64,000 nt of DNA from Salvia splendens (taxonomy: Eukaryota > Streptophyta > Magnoliopsida > Lamiales > Lamiaceae): the NCBI RefSeq assembly GCF_004379255.2, contig NC_056034.1, positions 36,624,887-36,688,886 on the forward strand, in the 5' to 3' direction. The first letter of the stretch is position 1, and each line of letters opens with the position of its first letter. This document shows positions 1-10,602 of this stretch, piece after piece. Position numbers and translations under genes: made by a program. The notes under the pieces are model-generated. The model did not search any database, was not told where the DNA came from, and was given only the letters and a program-made list of their open reading frames with translations.

Positions 1-386
1 CCGGCTAATGCTCACGGATTGACGTAATGTCCCCAAAGATGAAACGACTTTCCTCCTATCGAGTTGAAGCACCTCAAACTCGTAGGCTCCGGCGAACTTG
101 AATTGGAGGCGAGAACCGAGCAATGCAATGCTCCTAAGATGCACACTAGAATGCTTGAGCTAGAGATAAGAGAGAATGCTTTTTGTTGGTGTCTTCTCTT
201 CTCCTAAATCCCATCTATTTATAGATGAGGAAAGACCAAGTGAAAAGTCTCACCATCAAGGCACCTCATAAAGTAAATGGAGGATACCTTAAGATGAAAG
301 GCCAAAGGCCTAGCCCTTTCAAAAAACCACACGTTTTTCCTACAAAATAATACTCTAAGAAACAAAGCAGCAAATCACCAATTTAG
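1..386. other. Unresolved leader, possibly transposon remnant
   Basis: No coding region is recognisable. A TATTTATAG-like box near 217-225 and purine-rich downstream sequence are reminiscent of an LTR promoter, but no second copy lies in the window, so this is a guess. It ends at a plausible AG splice acceptor (385-386) in front of the RPA-like pseudogene. Confidence 0.25.
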
Positions 387-1585
387 GTTGGTAATGAATA
401 TCAAGACAGAGATTATTGAGGTTAATGATTTGAGGTTTTTGAGAGAAATGTTTGACTTCAAGCCCTTTGCTGAAATATCACAGATTGAAAATGTTGATGA
501 TTCATCCTTCTTTGGTATGTGTTTTTGGTTGTTGATTTATACTTTGTTGAAGTTATTGTAATGAAGCCGGTACTGAATTTATTTTCTGTCAATGTTGATG
601 TATTATATTTAGATGTCATTGGTGTGATAACTGGGCCTGAAAGAGTTATCTCTCAATCTAAGTATAGATTGATTGAGATTGAAATCTCAGATGAGAAGTA
701 AGTTTCTTAATATGCTTTGAGTCACATTTTTTAATCTTTTTTTGTTAAACTGATTGTATATCTTTTAACACAGCCATAATAAACTATTTTGTACAATGTG
801 ATTCAAATGTTGACTTATATTTGGAGGAACCGAAAAGGAGTGAAGGAACCATTCCTATTGTTTGTGTTTAGTTTTGCAAGTGCAATCTTTTTAGAGGTTT
901 TTTCTCTTTAATGTTTTGCTTCTTTTTAATGTTTTAGTAGTCAATATATATGTTAATCTTTTAGTGTTTGTGTATTAGGTGAAATTCGGATTTCTACATA
1001 TTTTCAAGCTTCCAAAGTGGTAATCAATGCTGATGTTGCTGAAGTTCAAGATTTTAGGATGAGGTGGCCGGTAGTTCTTAATTGAAATTTCAATTCTGCT
1101 ATTTGGATATTACTTATTACTCATTTCTGATTTCATATTTAATTTTATGATTGAACTTTTTTTTCACTTATCGAAGTTTTATTTTGTTTGGTTTAGGATA
1201 AAGGATGATGTCAGTTTTATTCAGCAATCTTCTGTCATTCAAGGTGGACAAATGGTTGGTGGTGAGTTTGATGATCTTCAGATGAAGCCCCTTGAGGATT
1301 TGGCTTGCCTAGAGGTATGGAATAAGTATTATATCCGTCTCTTATTTATTTTTTTTATCTTGAATTTTGTGTGTAATATTACAATAGTTTCTCTCTTTTT
1401 GTGATTAACAGGAAGGTTCATGTTGGGTGTTTGGTAATATTGAGTCAGTTGAGTGCCATTATGGCGAATGGTATTATTTGTCTTGCAATACTTGTGTAAA
1501 GAAGGTTAGAGAAGTTGATAATAAGTATAACTGTTCTTGATGTCATAAAACTCATTCTTATGCAGTTAGGTTAGACATTTCTCTC

Positions 1586-1588
<3 letters not shown>

Positions 1589-1639
<51 letters not shown>
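1589..1639. repeat. (AT)n microsatellite
   Basis: About 25 uninterrupted AT dinucleotides directly abut the left end of the MITE at 1640. Confidence 0.95.
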
Positions 1640-1643
<4 letters not shown>

Positions 1644-1904
1644 TGTTTTATATACCAAACTAATTTTAAACGCTAAACACCAAACACATCATTATAAAAC
1701 AACGCGGAGTTCATTACAATTTTATTTGTAGTTTATTATAGGGAATTCAAAGATATAAAAACAATGACATCATCAAGCATAATATAAAGATCTGAAGTTC
1801 ATTATAAGTTTATTATTAGTTCATTATAATGAACTCCAAGTTGTCTTATAATGATGTTGTTCGGCGTTTAAGGTTTAAGACTGGTTTGGCATTGATCATA
1901 GTCC
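1640..1904. mobile_element. (TA)n-flanked MITE with ~80-bp inverted repeats
   Basis: The element starts AGGGTTGTTTTATATACCAA and ends in the imperfect reverse complement, ...GCATTGATCATAGTCC; the blocks TAAACACCAAACACATCATT and its partner near 1850-1880 pair. It is flanked by a long (AT)n tract on the left (1589-1639) and a shorter one on the right (about 1905-1920). It sits in the intron after the zinc-ribbon exon of the RPA-like pseudogene and has no coding capacity. Confidence 0.65.
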
Positions 1905-2893
1905 TATATATATATATATATCATATTGATATATTTGCATCTATTTTAATTATTAATTTACTTAAGTAGTCAATACCAAACTCCTATTGTCTTATTTAGG
2001 TTCAGATTTGTGGTCAATGTTGTTGATCACACCAGCAATGCATCTCTTTTATTGTGGGATAGGGAAGGCAGCCAGTTGGTAGACAGAAATGTTTCTGACT
2101 TTCTAGGAAATGGTGGTCAGGTTTGTATTTTTAATCATTGAAATATTTTTTTTATCATTTTGACTTCTAACTTCAGGGCTATTTTAGCAGGTCTGTCCTA
2201 AGAATTCCATTCCTTCACTAATTGAAGACATTCTTGTGGGTCAGAATGCTTTGTTCAAACTTCACTTGAAAAATCACATTGAGTATTACAGAAGTTATCC
2301 ATTTACTGTTAACAAAATGTGCAATCTCCCTGAAATAGTTGACAAGTATATGCCTAAAGAGTTGGAAGAACATATCTTTAAATCTGATGTGAGCTTATTG
2401 ATCTTCTTTTCGGAGCTGATCTTGCTGGGGTATTTCTATTTATCAGTTTAGATTATAGCTACATTTCTTATTTTATTATTGTTCTTATTATTTTTTATCT
2501 GAATTCATTATAATTTTAGGTTTCCCAGAAATCCTGTGGTACACCTGGTTTGTCCACTGTTGCTAATCAGAATATCAATGAATGGTTTGTTGAAGGGTCT
2601 GAAGTACCCTATGGAACTGATGTTGTTGAGGTATTTCTATTTAGTGTTCATATTTTAGCTATTTTTTTATTCTACAGTTTGTCTTAGTGTTTTATAACTT
2701 AGTTTCATTAGAATTTTAGGGTTCTCAGAGAGTCTTTCTTACACCTGATCTCTCCACTTCTACTAATAAGCAAGTTCATGAATAGGATGTTGAAGGCTCT
2801 GTGAAGAGATGCTTGGATTTGGAATTTTAAGGATGTGATGGTGCTGATGAAGTTCATCTCAAGAAGAAAGAGAAAATTGCTGCTCTTAATTAG

Positions 2894-4933
2894 GATGGAA
2901 ATCAGACTTGGGGTTTTGTTGTTTTGCAGTCTTATTTTCTTAACTGATCTTAAAACAATTCTCATCTTATGTTTTTTTGAGTTGGTCATTTATTTTGTCA
3001 CTGAAGTTGACTATTTATTGGGCAGTTAGATGGTTTTTGCATGTATTCTATGTTGTCGAGTTAGTAAGATGAGAAGAATCATTGGAATTTTGTAATGTTC
3101 AGCTATCCTTTCATTTTTTAATTAAGGTTTTATGTTATTTTCCAGTTTTTCCTCCTTATTATATATTTTAATGTTTGACTCTGTTTAAAGTTTAAATTAT
3201 ATCAAGTCAATAAAGAAGTATTGATAATTAAATCCTAAACTTAGAAGCAATTCCATAACATGTATAATTATCTTTTAATCATCATTATGCAGATAAGTCA
3301 TGCAAACATGTTCAAATTAATTCAGAATCTTAACTATAGCACTTCAATGTCTCAGAAATAGTTATCTGAATTATATTTCACTTACCTTTTTATCTCATCA
3401 TCTTTACTCCATGGTTGCTCTTCTTCATTTTGAAAGACATATCTTTGCTTCTGTGTACCATTGTCCCAGCTCAAATCACAATATCATTGATTAGTATACA
3501 TTTCAATAACTTATGATTCATTATGATACACAACCCTAAGACCTAAAGATGTTTATGCCCAGATAAAAAAAATTTGGGCACTCAAATGTTGTATAATCTG
3601 AGAACATGTCTTGGTTTATGTTCTGATCTAAATTGACATATTACATAATAGTACATGTAGAGTCATGGTTTTAGATATCTGATCAATTGTATGTCATGAA
3701 AATCTGAGTGATAATGTTTAAGTGCCCAGTATTGTTCTTTCTTGGTCTAACATATTTTCATATATTTATAAGCTCGATTTGTTGCCTTTTCTCAATATAA
3801 TCCCGTTTTTAACTAATGCCATCAACATAATGACATACATACTGCAGTAATATAAACCAAGTGTTTAACATAGGAGCCTTTGTTTTAGTACAGGTTATGT
3901 ACTTATCAGCTTATCATCTGAAGTTTTAGGACTCTTCACAAATCTCAACCATTTAAAGATTGATTTTGAGTTCCTGAGGTCAAGCATAGCATTTCCTATT
4001 GAAAAAAGAGTGTGAAGTCATGTTTGGAAGAATAAAATACACATATGTTTTACTTCTAAATCCCAGTATTATCCCATTTTTAACTAATGAATATAGTAAA
4101 ATCTCCCAACATTGTTATATTAACTTTCTTTTACATAAAATCTTATTTATATCTACTTTAAAGATATGTTTAGGTCTTTTATTACAATCCCTACAGTAAT
4201 ATCTTATTTCCATGTTAATTCTCCATTTTTCAAGAATTAGGGTACTCAAATGGGATACAAACTGAAACGTCATATTAGTTTATGTGTAGTTAAACCTTTA
4301 AAATGCTAGCTTTATGTTTATCATTTATCCTTCTCTTTTTTCATCAGTTTTATTTCTGTTAGCCTTCATATTATCATACAATCTGTTACTGCATTCAATT
4401 GTCAGGCCTGAGTCAATGAAGAAATTGAAAAATCTGTAATACTTAAGAGTATGCCATATCAGCAATTAACACATTCAAGTTTCAGTACTCATTTGCTTAT
4501 TTTCTGAATATCTTTGGATGCTTCTGTCTCTCATTCTCTTTTATTTTGATCTGTTACTCCTTGAATTTCCTGTTGAAAAAAGATTTAAATTCAGTATTTG
4601 AAATAATGATATAGCTATTGTTTAAGTGTAAAATAATGACTAGAAATTTGACACAGATATGATTTGTTTCCATTTTTGAAGTTATGTCTAAATTTTTAAC
4701 ATGCACTCAAAAAACAATTCAGTTATGTGTTTTTTTGAAGTTGTCATACATTTTTCTAATAGGTGTTTAAACCTAATTTTGAATCCTTTCGATTTTGTGC
4801 TTAGATTTGTTATATTTTCACCAATATTTGAAAATTATATACAAATAGGCAGATGATTTGTGTCTGGGAAAGGATTTTAAATACCTTCTACCGATTTCGA
4901 CCGTATTTGATTTTCTCTCCCGTCGGTGTTCCA
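2894..4933. other. AT-rich gap without recognisable gene
   Basis: About 2 kb of AT-rich sequence holds only short chance reading frames. Similar phrases recur (CCCGTTTTTAACTAATG near 3803 and CCCATTTTTAACTAATG near 4072), hinting at an old duplication. It is the left host flank of the retrotransposon; the sequence resumes at 10478. Confidence 0.6.
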
Positions 4934-5159
4934 CCGTCTGTTGCATGCATTACTATAAATACTATAAGTAGCTCATGCATGCAACGTGAGCACGAGACAC
5001 ACATGCAATATTGTGTAGTTAGTGACGTGGCATTAGTAATGAACTGGCATGGACCAATAGGAAGGAGGCAGTGACGTGTTGCTGACCAATGAGAAGGAGG
5101 CACGGGGATGACAGCTCATGCGGAGGAGAAGTGAAGTGAAGATGAGCTAAGAGGCAGAG

Positions 5160-5167
5160 TATAAATA
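5160..5167 (+). promoter_or_regulatory. LTR TATA box
   Basis: TATAAATA in the 5' LTR, about 320 bp before the LTR/internal junction; the same box is at 10141-10148 in the 3' LTR. Transcription of the element probably starts some 30 bp downstream (inference). Confidence 0.7.
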
Positions 5168-5321
5168 TAGCCGTAGCCGCTCTCTTTTGGTTTGTCGTGA
5201 ATATTGTGAGTTGTATGTTTGTTAAGCTCCGATCGTGGATCGCGAGCTCCTCTTTGCTTCTATTTCGATTGTAGAACATTATCATTGTTAATGCAATCCA
5301 TTCTATTGATCATTCAAGTGT

Positions 5322-5480
5322 TGAGATCTGCGTTTTATCGCTGAGTTCGGCAACGCCGAACTAAGAGAGGAAGACCGAGAAGAGGTCACTGAGCTCGGCA
5401 GTGACGAGCTAAGATAGGCCGACCACGAAGAAGTCACTGAGTTCGGCAGTGACGAGCTAAGATAGGTCGATCGCGGCGTA
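5322..5480 (+). repeat. Threefold tandem hairpin repeat at the 3' side of the LTR
   Basis: Three diverged units of roughly 48 bp each carry a stem of the type GTCACTGAGCTCGGCAGTGAC followed by GAGCTAAGATAGG. The first unit has the variant GAGTTCGGCAACGCCGAACT. The block is repeated at 10303-10461. It falls downstream of the TATA box, so it would lie in the transcribed R/U5 part. Confidence 0.75.
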
Positions 5481-5501
5481 ACGGTGACTCGAGGAGCAGA
5501 A

Positions 5502-8500
5502 ATGGAGAAGAAGATGATGGAGATGATGGAGCAGAGAATGCATGAGATGCGAGAAGAGCATGAACGCAAAATTCTGGAATTGACGCAATCAATTGCGGCG
5601 ATTAACTTGCAAAATCAGAAATATAAGGAAATGGAAACTGGCGAGGGTAGTAGGGGAGGAAATCGGTATGAAAATGGAACCGATTGGGGAAGATCAACGC
5701 GGTATGAATTTCCTAAGTTTGATGGTGACGGTTTTGAAGGGTGGATGATGCGAGCTGAATACTTCTTCCAAGTAGCCAAAGTGCCAGAGGAAGAGAAGGT
5801 TAGAGTAGCTGCGATCCATTTGGAAGGGAAGGCATTGCTGTGGCATCGAGGTTTTGAGAGCTTACATGGAAATATGGCATACGCTGACTGGCCGTGTTAT
5901 AGCTCCTCCCTAGCTGCTCGCTTTGGTGCTCACGCATATGAGGATCCATTGGCTGATCTCAGGAACCTCAAACAAAAAGGTACGCTACAAGATTACATGG
6001 ATAAGTTTGATGAATTATATCCTAGAGCTGGAATTAGAGAGGATCAAGCATTGAGCTTCTTTTTATCTGGTCTAATTGATGAATTGCAAATGCCTGTGCG
6101 TATGTTTAGACCTAAGGCATTGTCTGAAGCTTACTCTCTAGCTAAATTGCAAGAGCTTACTGTTAGAGCTTTAGGTGTTAAGGCTAAGGTTAATCAAAAC
6201 CATGTGCAAGCTAACAGTAACTACTACTCCAGTAGCAAGCCTATGTCTGTAACTGCTACTAATAAGGTTGGAACCGTGAGTAATTGGAGTGGAGGTAACA
6301 AAGAGAGTAACAAGTTTGGAGGAGTGAGAGCTAGCACAAACTTAACTCCTAAGGAAATGGATGAGAAGAGAGCAAGAAAAGAATGCTTTTGGTGCACTGA
6401 GAAGTTTACCCCAAACCACCAGTGCAGCAAAAGGAGATCTTATGTGGTTCAGTTACTGGAAGTAGGAGAAGTAGAGAATGGTGAGGTAGAAGAGAAAACT
6501 GATGAAGAAGAAGTAGAGGAGATATCTGAGTTACAGCTCTCATTACATGCGGTCTGGGGAAAGGAAGGGCCTCAAGTAATGAGGATTAAGGGCAGATGTC
6601 AGAAGAAGATCATAAGAATCTTGATAGACACTGGCAGCACTCATAATTTTTTAAGTGCTAAAGTAGCACAGAAACTTAATTGCAAGCTGCTTCCTGTTAC
6701 TTCAAAAGCTGTGGAAGTGGCAAATGGGCAAATCCTACAGTGTAATCAGAAGTGTAGCAGATTGGAGTGGGAGATGCACGGATCTCAGTTTCAAGCAGAA
6801 GTTTATCTCATAACCTTAGAAACTTATGATCTCATTTTGGGGGGAGAATGGTTGTCTACCTTGGGTGAGATTCAGTGGAATTTCAATAATCTCAGTATGG
6901 TTTTCAAAATTAATGGTGAAGAAGTGAAGCTGCAAGGGGAGAGATGGTCACCAAAAGCTGAACAATTAAATTTCCTACATATACTGAATCCAGGAGAGGA
7001 AGATGTGAATGGAAGGAAACTGAATCAGTGGATACCAGAGGTTGAGATTGATGTAAGCTGTTGCTACGAGCTCAGTGTGGAAGAGATTTGGCCAAGCCTA
7101 CAATTGATTCTTGAAGAGTATACTGAAATATTTGAGGAGCCTAGAACATTGCCTCCTCAGAGAGAGCATGATCACAAAATAATATTGAAAGATGGTGCTG
7201 ATGCAGTAAACATGAGGCCTTATAAATATGCTGCACATCAAAAGGATGTAATTGAGACTATGATTGATGAAATGTTGAAGGCTGGAGTTATAAGGCATAG
7301 TGAGAGCCCTTTTGCAAGCTCTATTGTGTTAGTTAAGAAGAAAGATTCCACATGGAGGATGTGTGTGGATTATAGAGCTCTAAATGCTATAACTGTTAAA
7401 GATAAATATCCCATACCAGTGATAGAAGAGCTGTTGGATGAGTTGGGAAGAGCAGCCTGGTTTTCTAAAATAGATCTCAGATCCGGCTATTGGCAAGTGA
7501 GAATGAAGCCTGAGGATATCTATAAGACTGCTTTCAGGACTCAATCAGGGCATTATGAGTTTCTAGTCATGCCATTTGGCTTGACAAATGCTCCAGCTAC
7601 CTTCCAAAACTTGATGAATACCATCTTTAGAGGTTACTTGAGAAGATTCATATTGGTTTTCTTTGATGATATCCTCATTTACAGTAACAGCCAAGAAGAT
7701 CATGAACATCATCTAAGGTTGGTTATGGAACTGATGAGAAAGAACAGCTTGCTAGCTAAAAGAAGTAAATGCACTTTTGGGTGTAGAAAAGTAGAATATC
7801 TGGGCCATGTTATATCTGATAAGGGGGTCTCCACTGATGAAGGAAAGATAGAGGCAGTTAAGCAGTGGCCTCAACCTAAAAATGTCAAGCAGGTGAGAAG
7901 CTTCTTGGGGTTAACTGGATATTACAGAAGGTTTGTGCATAATTATGGAGTGATATCTAGGCCACTGATTGATGTGATCAAGGGAAACTTATTCAGATGG
8001 ACCCCGGAGGCACAAGAAGCCTTTGAGAAACTTAAATCAGCCATGATTACTGCTCCTGTGCTAGCCTTGCCTGATTTTTCTAAAGAGTTTATAGTGGAGA
8101 CTGATGCATCTGGGATTGGGATTGGAGCTGTGTTGATGCAAGATAAGCATCCTATAGCCTTCATCAGCAAGTCTCTATCTCCTAAATATCAGAATTTATC
8201 AGTGTATGAAAAGGAATTGTTAGCCATTTTGATGGCCATCAAGAAATGGTGTCACTACTTACAGAGCAAGAAGTTTGTTATCTTAACTGATCATCAAAGT
8301 CTTAAGTACTTGATAGAGCAAAAACTGACTACTCCTACTCAACAAGCTTGGATGACTAAGCTAATGCAATTTGAGTATGAGATCAGATATAGAAAGGGCA
8401 GTGAGAATTCAGCAGCTGATGCATTATCCAGGGTACCTGAGGTGATGACCTATGCACTGACTTCCCTTGTAATTCCTCTGGAGTTAATTGCAAAGATTAA

Positions 8501-9908
8501 GGATTCATGGAAAAAGGATCCTCTGATACAGAAGTTGATAAAAGAGAAACAGCAGAATACAGATCTCCATCCCAAATTCACTTGGATCAATGAAGAGCTA
8601 AGAAGAAAAGGGAAGCTGATGGTGGGAAATGACTTGAATTTAAAGGCTCAGATTTTGTCCATCTTCCATGGATCTGCTTTGGCTGGCCATTCTGGAGTAT
8701 TGGGAACTTTCAAGAGAATATCTGCTATAGTGTATTGGCCAAAATTGAGGAAGGATGTTAAGGAATTTGTCAGAATGTGTATCACTTGCCAGAGATATAA
8801 ACCAAGTAACACTTCCCCAGCTGGTTTACTACAACCGCTTCCCATACCTGCTGCAATCTTTACAGATATTTCAATGGATTTTATTGAAGCTTTACCAAGT
8901 TCTCAAGGCTATGATACTATATTTGTGGTGGTTGATAGGTTGAGTAAATATGCACATTTTATGGCCCTATCTCATCCCTTCACAGCAAAGAAAGTGGCTG
9001 AGATATTCATGGATTCAGTTTTTAAGCTCCATGGAATGCCTATGAAGATTGTGAGTGATAGGGGGGCTATTTTTGTGGGGAGTTTCTGGAAGGAATTTAT
9101 GAGTTTATTGGGTGTTGAGCTGCTCTACTCCACGGCCTATCATCCAGAAACTGATGGACAAACCGAGATAGTAAATAAAAGCTTGCAATGCTATCTGCGG
9201 TGTGCCATGGGTGAAAAGCCACATACTTGGTCACAATGGTTGGGGTTAGCCGAATATTGGTACAACACTACCTATCATTCTAGTATTCAAATGACTCCTT
9301 TTGAAGCACTGTATGGGTTTGAACCCCCCCTGCATGTACCCTATCTGCCAGGTGACTCAAATGTTGAGGCAGTGGATTTAGCTTTGAGAGACAGAGAAGA
9401 TATGCTTGCTATACTCAAGAGAAATATTCAGAAAACGGCTGACCGAATGAAGAGGCAAGTGGATCAACATCGAACTGATAAAGAGTTTGAAATAGGAGAA
9501 TGGGTTTGGTTGAAGCTGAGGGAGTATAAGCAGAAATCTGTCAGAGGAAAGCATCACAAATTCGAGCCTAAGTACTTTGGGCCTTATCAGGTTCTAGATA
9601 GAATTGGTGCAGTGGCATACAAGCTCAATTTACCATCTTCGGCCACAATCCACAACGTGTTCCATGTTTCGCTATTAAAGCCGGCTTCTCCACCATCCGG
9701 CCCTATCATTGAATTACCGGATGTGTCATATATAAATGATGCCATTCCTCAAGCCATTTTGGATAGGAAAATGGTAAAAAGACAGAATCGTGCAGTAACC
9801 AAGTGGCTCATCCATTGGGAAGGGAAGTCACCGGCCGATGCTTCCTGGGAGTTCGCTGATGTAATTCAGGCTCGATTTCCCTGGTTCCTTGAGGACAAGG
9901 AACCCTAA
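5502..9908 (+). CDS. Gag-Pol polyprotein of chromovirus
   Basis: The frame is open upstream to 5484, but the first ATG is 5502, giving 1468 residues. Visible in order: an N-terminal coiled, Met/Glu-rich stretch; a retrotransposon gag domain (about 70-225, FPKFDGDGFEGW); a variant zinc knuckle near 295-308 (CFWC...HQC); aspartic protease with LIDTGSTHNFLS (catalytic Asp 376); reverse transcriptase with FFDDILIYS (Asp 722 and 723); RNase H beginning VETDASG (Asp 868); an integrase HHCC zinc finger from His 1056; an integrase core with Asp 1126, Asp 1186 and Glu 1222 (DX35E); and a C-terminal chromodomain (about 1406-1462, HWEGKSPADASWEF) that in this family targets integration to chromatin. No stop or frameshift interrupts it, so it could supply enzymes even though the host element seems to lack a primer-binding site. 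It ends 11 bp before the 3' LTR. Confidence 0.97.
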   Translation: MEKKMMEMMEQRMHEMREEHERKILELTQSIAAINLQNQKYKEMETGEGSRGGNRYENGTDWGRSTRYEFPKFDGDGFEGWMMRAEYFFQVAKVPEEEKVRVAAIHLEGKALLWHRGFESLHGNMAYADWPCYSSSLAARFGAHAYEDPLADLRNLKQKGTLQDYMDKFDELYPRAGIREDQALSFFLSGLIDELQMPVRMFRPKALSEAYSLAKLQELTVRALGVKAKVNQNHVQANSNYYSSSKPMSVTATNKVGTVSNWSGGNKESNKFGGVRASTNLTPKEMDEKRARKECFWCTEKFTPNHQCSKRRSYVVQLLEVGEVENGEVEEKTDEEEVEEISELQLSLHAVWGKEGPQVMRIKGRCQKKIIRILIDTGSTHNFLSAKVAQKLNCKLLPVTSKAVEVANGQILQCNQKCSRLEWEMHGSQFQAEVYLITLETYDLILGGEWLSTLGEIQWNFNNLSMVFKINGEEVKLQGERWSPKAEQLNFLHILNPGEEDVNGRKLNQWIPEVEIDVSCCYELSVEEIWPSLQLILEEYTEIFEEPRTLPPQREHDHKIILKDGADAVNMRPYKYAAHQKDVIETMIDEMLKAGVIRHSESPFASSIVLVKKKDSTWRMCVDYRALNAITVKDKYPIPVIEELLDELGRAAWFSKIDLRSGYWQVRMKPEDIYKTAFRTQSGHYEFLVMPFGLTNAPATFQNLMNTIFRGYLRRFILVFFDDILIYSNSQEDHEHHLRLVMELMRKNSLLAKRSKCTFGCRKVEYLGHVISDKGVSTDEGKIEAVKQWPQPKNVKQVRSFLGLTGYYRRFVHNYGVISRPLIDVIKGNLFRWTPEAQEAFEKLKSAMITAPVLALPDFSKEFIVETDASGIGIGAVLMQDKHPIAFISKSLSPKYQNLSVYEKELLAILMAIKKWCHYLQSKKFVILTDHQSLKYLIEQKLTTPTQQAWMTKLMQFEYEIRYRKGSENSAADALSRVPEVMTYALTSLVIPLELIAKIKDSWKKDPLIQKLIKEKQQNTDLHPKFTWINEELRRKGKLMVGNDLNLKAQILSIFHGSALAGHSGVLGTFKRISAIVYWPKLRKDVKEFVRMCITCQRYKPSNTSPAGLLQPLPIPAAIFTDISMDFIEALPSSQGYDTIFVVVDRLSKYAHFMALSHPFTAKKVAEIFMDSVFKLHGMPMKIVSDRGAIFVGSFWKEFMSLLGVELLYSTAYHPETDGQTEIVNKSLQCYLRCAMGEKPHTWSQWLGLAEYWYNTTYHSSIQMTPFEALYGFEPPLHVPYLPGDSNVEAVDLALRDREDMLAILKRNIQKTADRMKRQVDQHRTDKEFEIGEWVWLKLREYKQKSVRGKHHKFEPKYFGPYQVLDRIGAVAYKLNLPSSATIHNVFHVSLLKPASPPSGPIIELPDVSYINDAIPQAILDRKMVKRQNRAVTKWLIHWEGKSPADASWEFADVIQARFPWFLEDKEP

Positions 9909-9919
9909 GAAGGGGGTAT
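9908..9919 (+). promoter_or_regulatory. Polypurine tract
   Basis: AGAAGGGGGTAT lies immediately before the 3' LTR. A purine run in this position primes plus-strand DNA synthesis in LTR retrotransposons. Confidence 0.75.
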
Positions 9920-10472
9920 TGTTGCATGCATTACTATAAATACTATAAGTAGCTCATGCATGCAACGTGAGCACGAGACACACATGCAATATTGTGTAGT
10001 TAGTGACGTGGCATTAGTAATGAACTGGCATGGACCAATAGGAAGGAGGCAGTGACGTGTTGCTGACCAATGAGAAGGAGGCACGGGGATGACAGCTCAT
10101 GCGGAGGAGAAGTGAAGTGAAGATGAGCTAAGAGGCAGAGTATAAATATAGCCGTAGCCGCTCTCTTTTGGTTTGTCGTGAATATTGTGAGTTGTATGTT
10201 TGTTAAGCTCCGATCGTGGATCGCGAGCTCCTCTTTGCTTCTATTTCGATTGTAGAACATTATCATTGTTAATGCAATCCATTCTATTGATCATTCAAGT
10301 GTTGAGATCTGCGTTTTATCGCTGAGTTCGGCAACGCCGAACTAAGAGAGGAAGACCGAGAAGAGGTCACTGAGCTCGGCAGTGACGAGCTAAGATAGGC
10401 CGACCACGAAGAAGTCACTGAGTTCGGCAGTGACGAGCTAAGATAGGTCGATCGCGGCGTAAGATCGTAACA
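9920..10472 (+). repeat. 3' LTR of the Reina-like element (complete)
   Basis: A 553-bp LTR running from TGTTGC to GTAACA, followed directly by the CCGTC target duplication. Confidence 0.95.
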
Positions 10473-10477
10473 CCGTC

Positions 10478-10602
10478 TTCATCGGCATCTGGTCTCTTAG
10501 CTTTTTTGCCTCATTCCTGCTAGCAGTTTTACCAATTTGTGAGAATCGTTTAATGTGTTTGATGTGTTTGTTTATGCGTATTGTTTCTCTAATCAAAATA
10601 CG
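10478..10602. other. Short host segment between two transposons
   Basis: Sequence continuous with the left flank at 4933 once the retrotransposon is removed. No gene is seen. Confidence 0.6.

Larger units (their letters stand above)
387..2893 (+). pseudogene. RPA70 (RPA1)-like ssDNA-binding protein pseudogene, 5' truncated
   Basis: About ten exon-like blocks with GT-AG borders can be read: 387-514, 613-697, about 772-894, 979-1063, 1197-1314, 1412-1569, 2000-2120, 2191-2398, 2520-2630 and 2720-2893. The translation follows the large subunit of replication protein A: an OB-fold with DVIGVITGPE and EIRISTYFQASKVV, then a zinc-ribbon block (CNTC followed by CS-stop-CH), then LLLWDREGSQLV typical of the C-terminal OB-fold. 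The family binds single-stranded DNA in replication and repair. DBD-A is absent. Stops occur near 871 (TAG, with a local frame change), at 1540 (TGA inside the zinc ribbon), 2783 (TAG) and 2829 (TAA); the reading resumes after each, ending in a basic KKK-rich tail. Plant Helitrons often amplify such genes, but no Helitron end was seen next to this copy. Confidence 0.8.
4939..5481 (+). repeat. 5' LTR of the Reina-like element (3' end missing)
   Basis: It matches 9920-10462 at a constant offset of 4981 with no visible difference. It stops at ...GGCGTAA and goes straight into CGGTGACTCGAGG, whereas the other LTR continues with GATCGTAACA. Near its start TTGCATGCAT and ATGCATGCAA form an inverted repeat. 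Confidence 0.95.
4939..10472 (+). mobile_element. Ty3/gypsy LTR retrotransposon, Reina-like chromovirus, near full length
   Basis: This 5534-bp element is bounded by direct LTRs starting TGTTGC and ending GTAACA, with a perfect 5-bp target duplication CCGTC at 4934-4938 and 10473-10477. One long reading frame encodes gag, protease, RT, RNase H, integrase and a chromodomain, in the chromovirus order. Its compact size, about 550-bp LTRs and gag style suggest the Reina clade (inference). The two LTRs look identical base for base over 543 bp, so the insertion is very young. The 5' LTR lacks its last 10 bp and no tRNA-Met-type primer-binding site follows it. Confidence 0.95.

Noticed and set aside
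5019..5285. 88-codon minus-strand frame, repeated at 10000-10266
   Set aside because: Antisense to the LTR promoter region; same reasoning, no family motif.
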